This document shows positions 58,546 through 64,000 of a stretch of 64,000 nucleotides of DNA, piece by piece. The stretch covers positions 22,972,001 to 23,036,000 of the forward strand of contig JAYKYS010000004.1 in NCBI GenBank assembly GCA_036924285.1, written 5' to 3'. The stretch comes from Asterella californica. Its lineage: Eukaryota > Streptophyta > Marchantiopsida > Marchantiales > Aytoniaceae. A program made the translations under genes and the position numbers. Each line of letters begins with the position of its first letter. Within the stretch, counting starts at the first letter, position 1. A model generated the notes under the pieces. It ran no database searches. It worked only from the letters and a program-made list of their open reading frames with translations, and had not been told where the DNA came from.

Positions 58546-61500
58546 CTCTCACAACATGTGCACTCCAACTACAAAGGTATCTCGATCCATAAAACTCTGA
58601 TTCAATCTCATAGGATCACCACGATCTCTCCACGAACAATCTCTTGGATTTTTCCCCAAGTCGAATGCCCCCACACAGGTCACTCCCCTTTGCTTAAAAG
58701 TTTCGAACCCAAAACAAGGATAGGTGCAAGCACCCTAACCAAGCAACCCAAGCCTCACGGACCGATGAGGTGGCACACATGCACATCGCATGTTTGGTGC
58801 CGTCATACTCATCCACGTGTGGGTCTTCTGGGTGAAAGGTTCTAATGCATGCACCGTAACGTGTCTCAAAAACCAGAGACTAGGCTAGACAGGTAGTCGA
58901 CTCTACAGGTCAAGGATCGCACTTTGCCACGTTGAGTGCGAACCTAACAACCACATGACGTGGATACAACGTAGGTCGCTAAAGTCATATCTACGCCTAG
59001 AATACTCCCCAAAGCAATACAAATGTCGCACTGGATACTTTTCAGCCAGCTGCCGCTAACAACTCGAGACCTAGAGTAGATATCGTTGCCGATACAACTC
59101 GGCAGAAAAACCAGCAAACTTTCACACATGATAGGTACAGATCTACAGCTCAGTCTCCTCTCAAACTTGCCACGTAGGTAGGATACTAAAATCTCTACTT
59201 GCAGGTCAAATTTCAGGAAGATCTGACGGCTAGATCTCCTCCCACAATTAACACAAATCCACAGAAACTAACACGCACTTCCAATCTCAGATTCAGGACA
59301 GAAGCTTCTTCGACTAAATGAACCGTCCACTTCCACTCCAACTTCCTGTGCTATCAAATCAGAAGGTAAACTCACTACACAGGAAATTTGAGTCGATTTG
59401 ACCGTTCTGATCGTCCTCCATAAATCTGCAAACTCGCTGTTTCAGATTGACAGCTTTCTGCACCCCGTCGCCTTCAAATCGCCATTGCGCTCAATCCGCA
59501 CAACATCCGGTGGTGAAATTTGTGGTCAGAGCTTCAGCAGCTGACAGACTACAAGCCCATGAAATCTGGTCTCAATCTGACGGCTCAATCACTCAAACCC
59601 CTTAATCTTACAATCGGAAGAGAAACTCTTGTACTCTCATCACTCTATGAACTTCAAATCGTCATAACGTATGCCCTGGACCTCCAAATCGAGTGAAATT
59701 TGTGGTCAGATTGCTCCTCCCGTCGAGAGCTCTCCGCCCATGCCCTCTGATCTTCCAAATCCCTCGTCAAAGTGCCCCGAACCTCCCAGAGCGCACACTT
59801 AGGTAGAAGACAAGTTATCTTCACTTTTGGGTGGACCAATGGGAAGCTAAAGGACTCAACCTTGTCCTTTTCTGCCCCATGGAGACCCCCAGCAGATAAT
59901 AGTGCATTTTAAGCTCATAAGAGCAATGTTTTAGATCCCATTACACCACAACTTCTACAATTATGTGCAAAACGCACTTATACGCGTAATTTACATACTA
60001 ACTGGTCCCACAACAGGACAGCGCGGCACCTTGGTCGGGACTTATGGGTTATCTTCTACTCTCTCCGTTTTTCTAGGCATGGGTAACAGATAACTTTTAT
60101 AAAATATATTAATTTTTTCATGTACTTAGTACATGTTTTTTACTTAACACATATATATATTCCCAGTAACATGAAGCGAGCAAAAGTTCTCCCGGAGTTC
60201 ATCCAGCATGCATATTCAGTGACTCAAGGAGAATGAAACTCACATTAGCAGTTGAAAATTACTCCGCAGTTCCTGTAGTCAAGAGTTAACTGTTTCTAAT
60301 ATTTGTGAAGTTGGACGTACTACAGTCACAGTCAGTTGAAGGCACGGTAACAGTTTCAGACTCATTCTAGTCCCTCGTTAGTTCTGAGATGGAGTTTGAA
60401 TGGTCACTCATGTTCTCCGATCCTAGGTAGACAAACATTCTCGGATCACAAACTCAAGTCACATATTACTACACAGATAGTCGTGACTGCGACTCCCACT
60501 ACAGTCAAAGTTAAAATCTGCACGATCATTGCAATTTTAGAAATGACAAAATATATTTTCACTATGGATTATCGTCGAAAAACATTAATTCAATCAAATA
60601 ATTAATTTATTCAACTATTAAAACTTTGTATAGTTTTTTCTCCGTGAAAAAATAGTCGAGGTGATATTATGCACGGATGTCTAAGTTTACTGAAGATTGG
60701 TTTGAACAGACCCATGCGGACAAAGACTGGCTTGAACAGTGCACAATCTTTATCTTTAACGGATCTTGATTGTAACTAAAATGTTTTTTACTAGTTTTGT
60801 TAGAGTAGTGTTACACGTAAACATCACATATCAACGATATATAACGTTCAACATCATATGTGAATTCACATTAATGTTTTCAATGTATATATTTTATGTT
60901 CACACACATAAATTTTGGTCAATACATGTTCAAGTAAATCTTTGAAAGGCATAGGCCCTTTCAAGCCAATCTTCCTTGTGTTTACTTTACAGGAACTGCA
61001 GAGTTCCGGAATATACTGTTATGACTTCCGGTATTTTTCCACGATACAAATCTTCCAGAAAATTTCCTGGAAAAAATTTGAGAATTTAGTGTAAATTATA
61101 CAAAATTTCCGGCAAAAATGTAAGGTTTCCTGTTTTTATTTCCTTCCACCAGAAATGTACCGACTTCCGTCAAAAACCTTCACGAGCACTGCTGCAAAGT
61201 AACTCCTAATGTGATTGGTGCTGAGTCAGACACAATCAGAGAAAACCCATACGTTGCATTGTCTTTGCATGCCTAGCCACTTGTCAATGAGTTTCTCAGA
61301 GTCAGGGCTTTCCCTTGTGCGTTACATGCATGCCTCTCCTTTCTACCGTACTCGCGTTGTCATAACTTTCCATAGCTGGGAACCCTAAAAGGACAAGGCA
61401 CAAAGATTTGTACCGATTGGGGAAACTAGTCGACCGCGATAAAGATACGAAAGAAGATTCCAAACCGACGAGGGGGAAGGAAAACCATGGTCAACCCTTG

Positions 61501-63664
61501 ACTATCTATCTGGTCAGGAAAGCTAGGAACTGCGTTCTGCATGGGTTCCAAAGTCCAATTAGAAATAAAGTGGTGACAAACACGTTAGATTATCCGATAT
61601 TACAGTGGTCGAATATTATATGAGAAATAATTAACTCACAGTTTTCCAAGACCACCTCTTTCCAACCTCGTGGTGTTGTCCTTGTGACCACGGTGGGGGT
61701 TCAACTTGTCTGCCCGTTACACGATTATAGGGACTGAATCTGACATATAGCATGCCAACGTGTGACCTAGGTCAGTACTGCAGTGACAGTGTAACGTATG
61801 CTCCCAAGGGCGCAAGGATGTGGTGAGGGTTGATATTGGCCTTTCTCTACTTACTATATTTCGCAAGAGCCTCCCCGGAAACAAGTTTGCAGTCCAATAC
61901 GGCCACGAAGGGTATGGTGGGAGATACCCAACCTTTCTGGCCTCGTCGACGACTGCAGTCAACCCCTGCATATATGTGTAAGTAAGAACATTTTGTGTTA
62001 TATGGACTGTGATATTATATTATATTTTATATCAGGAAAGGACTTTTCATTAAATTTTTCGATTGCACTTGGTAGATTGGCTGTGATATTGAAATACGTG
62101 GTCGATTATAGTTCAACAGAAGTATTAAGTTTCAGAAACTCAAGTTTTTGTATCATAATATTAAATTAAGAAAGTAAAATAGAAGGAAAATTCGAAACAA
62201 TTATTACTCTAATATGTCAGATGATGAATACGTTAATATATTACGGACACTACAGTAGCGGCAGTAATGCACCAAAGGTGACAGAAAGTGTAGCACCTCA
62301 ATAAAGTAATCGAAATGATAGTAAAGCGCTCGGGTCTAATCGTCTTTGATGACGGAGGGCTTTAACTAGTTAAGTGAGTTGTGCAAAGTACGAGAGTATG
62401 TCAGAAGCTTATTGATCGATATCCGGAGTTTGTCATTTTGCAGAGACTAATCGATATTCTGGATGACAAAGAGTCTCTATTTGTTCTATTCATTATTGCC
62501 GTCGTCTTCGAATTTCAAATCAAAGTCATGTCACAAATGTCGCGATAACTTAACGCGTCACATCTTGATAAATCAACGAAGGAAATTGAAAAGTTTGATC
62601 ATTTTGACATCTCGGTCATTTCTCACATGAGCTGTCAATGTCCTCCGAATGCACTGTGCATCAGTGCGTGTGTTGTGCTGTAGAGAAAATCATCACGTTC
62701 TTATGCATGCAAGATGATGAGCAAGCAAGCTCACATGCTTTAGATGATGATCGAGAGCGATTCAATATTGGTATGATAAACACTCTGGTTGAGTTTTGAT
62801 TTTTCACTTTCAAGTTCAAATTATATTGAGAATCTACGAGTAGCTTCATCGTACTTCATGAATGGGTGTGTTAAGAGCTCATAGTGAAATCGGTAGCCAA
62901 TGGTCAGTGATGTAAGCGTTAACTTGTAATGCAGAATTCATCATGAACATGAACTGTTAGAATATGAACGAAGATTTTAGTGATTTCTTGTAAGTTTTCT
63001 TACATGATATGCATCCGTCTTGGATCGACCATGAGGTTGTGTGGATATGAGTCACATGACCCACTGACGAGCTGATAGAAGACTCCGAATCTAGTGTTCG
63101 GATGTCGAAAGATTCTTTGATTCCCATGACGTCAGTGAGAAAGCTAGACACGATCATATGAGCAGGAAAGTGATGGCGATGACCACTTCGGTAATCAGAT
63201 CTTTGTAATTAGTCAACAAGTACACCAGCTGCAGAATCAAGCCAAATATAGAATCATCAAATATCGAATCTCAAACGATAGCACTTAAACGACGATCAAA
63301 GATAACTACTCCAAATTTATCACAGTCACTACCAATGCCAAAAATGTCTACATGTCGACAACATCATTCAATGCTGCAGCGAAGATGGCAACTTGTCCGA
63401 TCTGCATCAATGCAGTCAATCGATAAAGATAAAGTTTCACGAGAACTATTGTGATTCCATGTAACTTTCTTTATCTGATATGCATTTGTAGTGGACCATG
63501 ACGTTGTGCACACTATCCACTAGAGAGCTGGTAGAAGACAGTGAAGTGAGTGTTCGTTAGTCGAAAGAGTCTCTAAAGCGAGTGTTCACAATCTTAATTA
63601 TGAAACCATATGTCAACAATGTGGTAGTTCAACAGTCTTCACCGAGTCCCTTCATTTAAGAAAA
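58546..63664. other. Intergenic, no supported gene
   Basis: 58860-60040 is moderately GC-rich. GTGAAATTTGTGGTCAGA recurs (59513 and 59692), possibly a retroelement remnant. A hairpin-module relative lies at 60585-60690. 60700-63660 is AT-rich. Diverged direct copies of a roughly 130-bp segment occur at about 62978-63120 and 63448-63580. Confidence 0.4.
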
Positions 63665-63702
63665 CCTTGTATGAGTTTGCGAGGTTGCAAACTCATACAA
63701 GG
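63665..63702. repeat. Perfect 16-bp hairpin, 6-base loop
   Basis: CCTTGTATGAGTTTGC pairs perfectly with GCAAACTCATACAAGG across GAGGTT. A transcript would fold into a tight stem-loop. Confidence 0.92.
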
Positions 63703-64000
63703 AGTATATGACATTGATGGTTGAGTTGTGCAAGGAGGTCAAGGAGTATATGTGCGAAGAGACCGATCTTTGACCTACTCTTGATAGCTTCTGACAGTTG
63801 GGATCAAGCATCAAGGTGACACGTCATGTGTAACGGCTTTACTAGTTAGCTGAGTGCGTTGTAGCTAGTCCCGTAAAGGCTGTTAGTCCTGTTAGGAGAG
63901 GTTCTTGGTCCGGATCCCTTTGGAGAGTATAGTGTGAGATAAATTTTTGTAGGCCTCACTTCTTTCGAGTTGATTCTTCAAGCTCTTGGCTATGAAGCTA
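63703..64000. other. End of window, no supported gene
   Basis: No ORF or motif of note. GGAGTATATG recurs at 63701 and 63742. Confidence 0.4.

Overview
The window reads as land-plant nuclear DNA. Three spliced or intact protein genes of plant families lie among AT-rich intergenic sequence and many decayed transposons. A RABF2-type Rab5 GTPase, a plant U-box/ARM E3 ligase with GT-AG introns of about 120 to 1400 bp, and long simple-sequence stretches suggest a bryophyte or a similar early-diverging plant. A liverwort is my guess, but it is not proven from this sequence.

Layout: 1-5.9 kb holds repeat-like sequence with small ORFs of unknown origin. 6.0-7.4 kb (+) is an intronless spermidine-synthase-like/SAM-dependent methyltransferase gene. 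7.4-15.8 kb is mostly non-coding, with a lysine-rich C-terminal coding fragment at 10.2 kb, two tandem duplications near 11.5-12.1 kb and a truncated MITE. 15.8-19.8 kb (-) is a three-exon U-box/armadillo E3 ligase of the PUB43/44 type. A complete Mutator-like MITE with a 10-bp target duplication sits at 22.07-22.44 kb. 43.9-48.0 kb (-) is a seven-exon Rab5 gene that splices to exactly 200 codons. The remaining 48-64 kb is AT-rich and contains a recurring family of hairpin modules, several near-perfect hairpins and only doubtful ORFs.

The centre (24.7-37.1 kb) is a nested insertion. A decayed non-LTR retrotransposon (LINE) is split by a 9.6-kb Ty3/gypsy LTR retrotransposon on the minus strand. 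The two LINE halves rejoin in frame at a 4-bp TGGC duplication. In order, the element encodes Gag with two CCHC knuckles, a retropepsin, a complete DNMT3-like C5-cytosine DNA methyltransferase domain, reverse transcriptase, RNase H, integrase and a C-terminal PHD finger. The pairing of a DNA-methylation writer with a putative chromatin reader in one pol polyprotein is the main discovery candidate. In this copy RT, RNase H, integrase and the PHD finger each carry stop codons or lost residues. The methyltransferase reading frame is uninterrupted and keeps its catalytic motifs.

A second Ty3/gypsy-type element (37.8-40.1 kb, +) keeps a 956-bp 5' LTR, an initiator-Met primer-binding site and gag, then breaks off before pol. 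Apart from these transposons the genes show no operon-like or pathway relationship.
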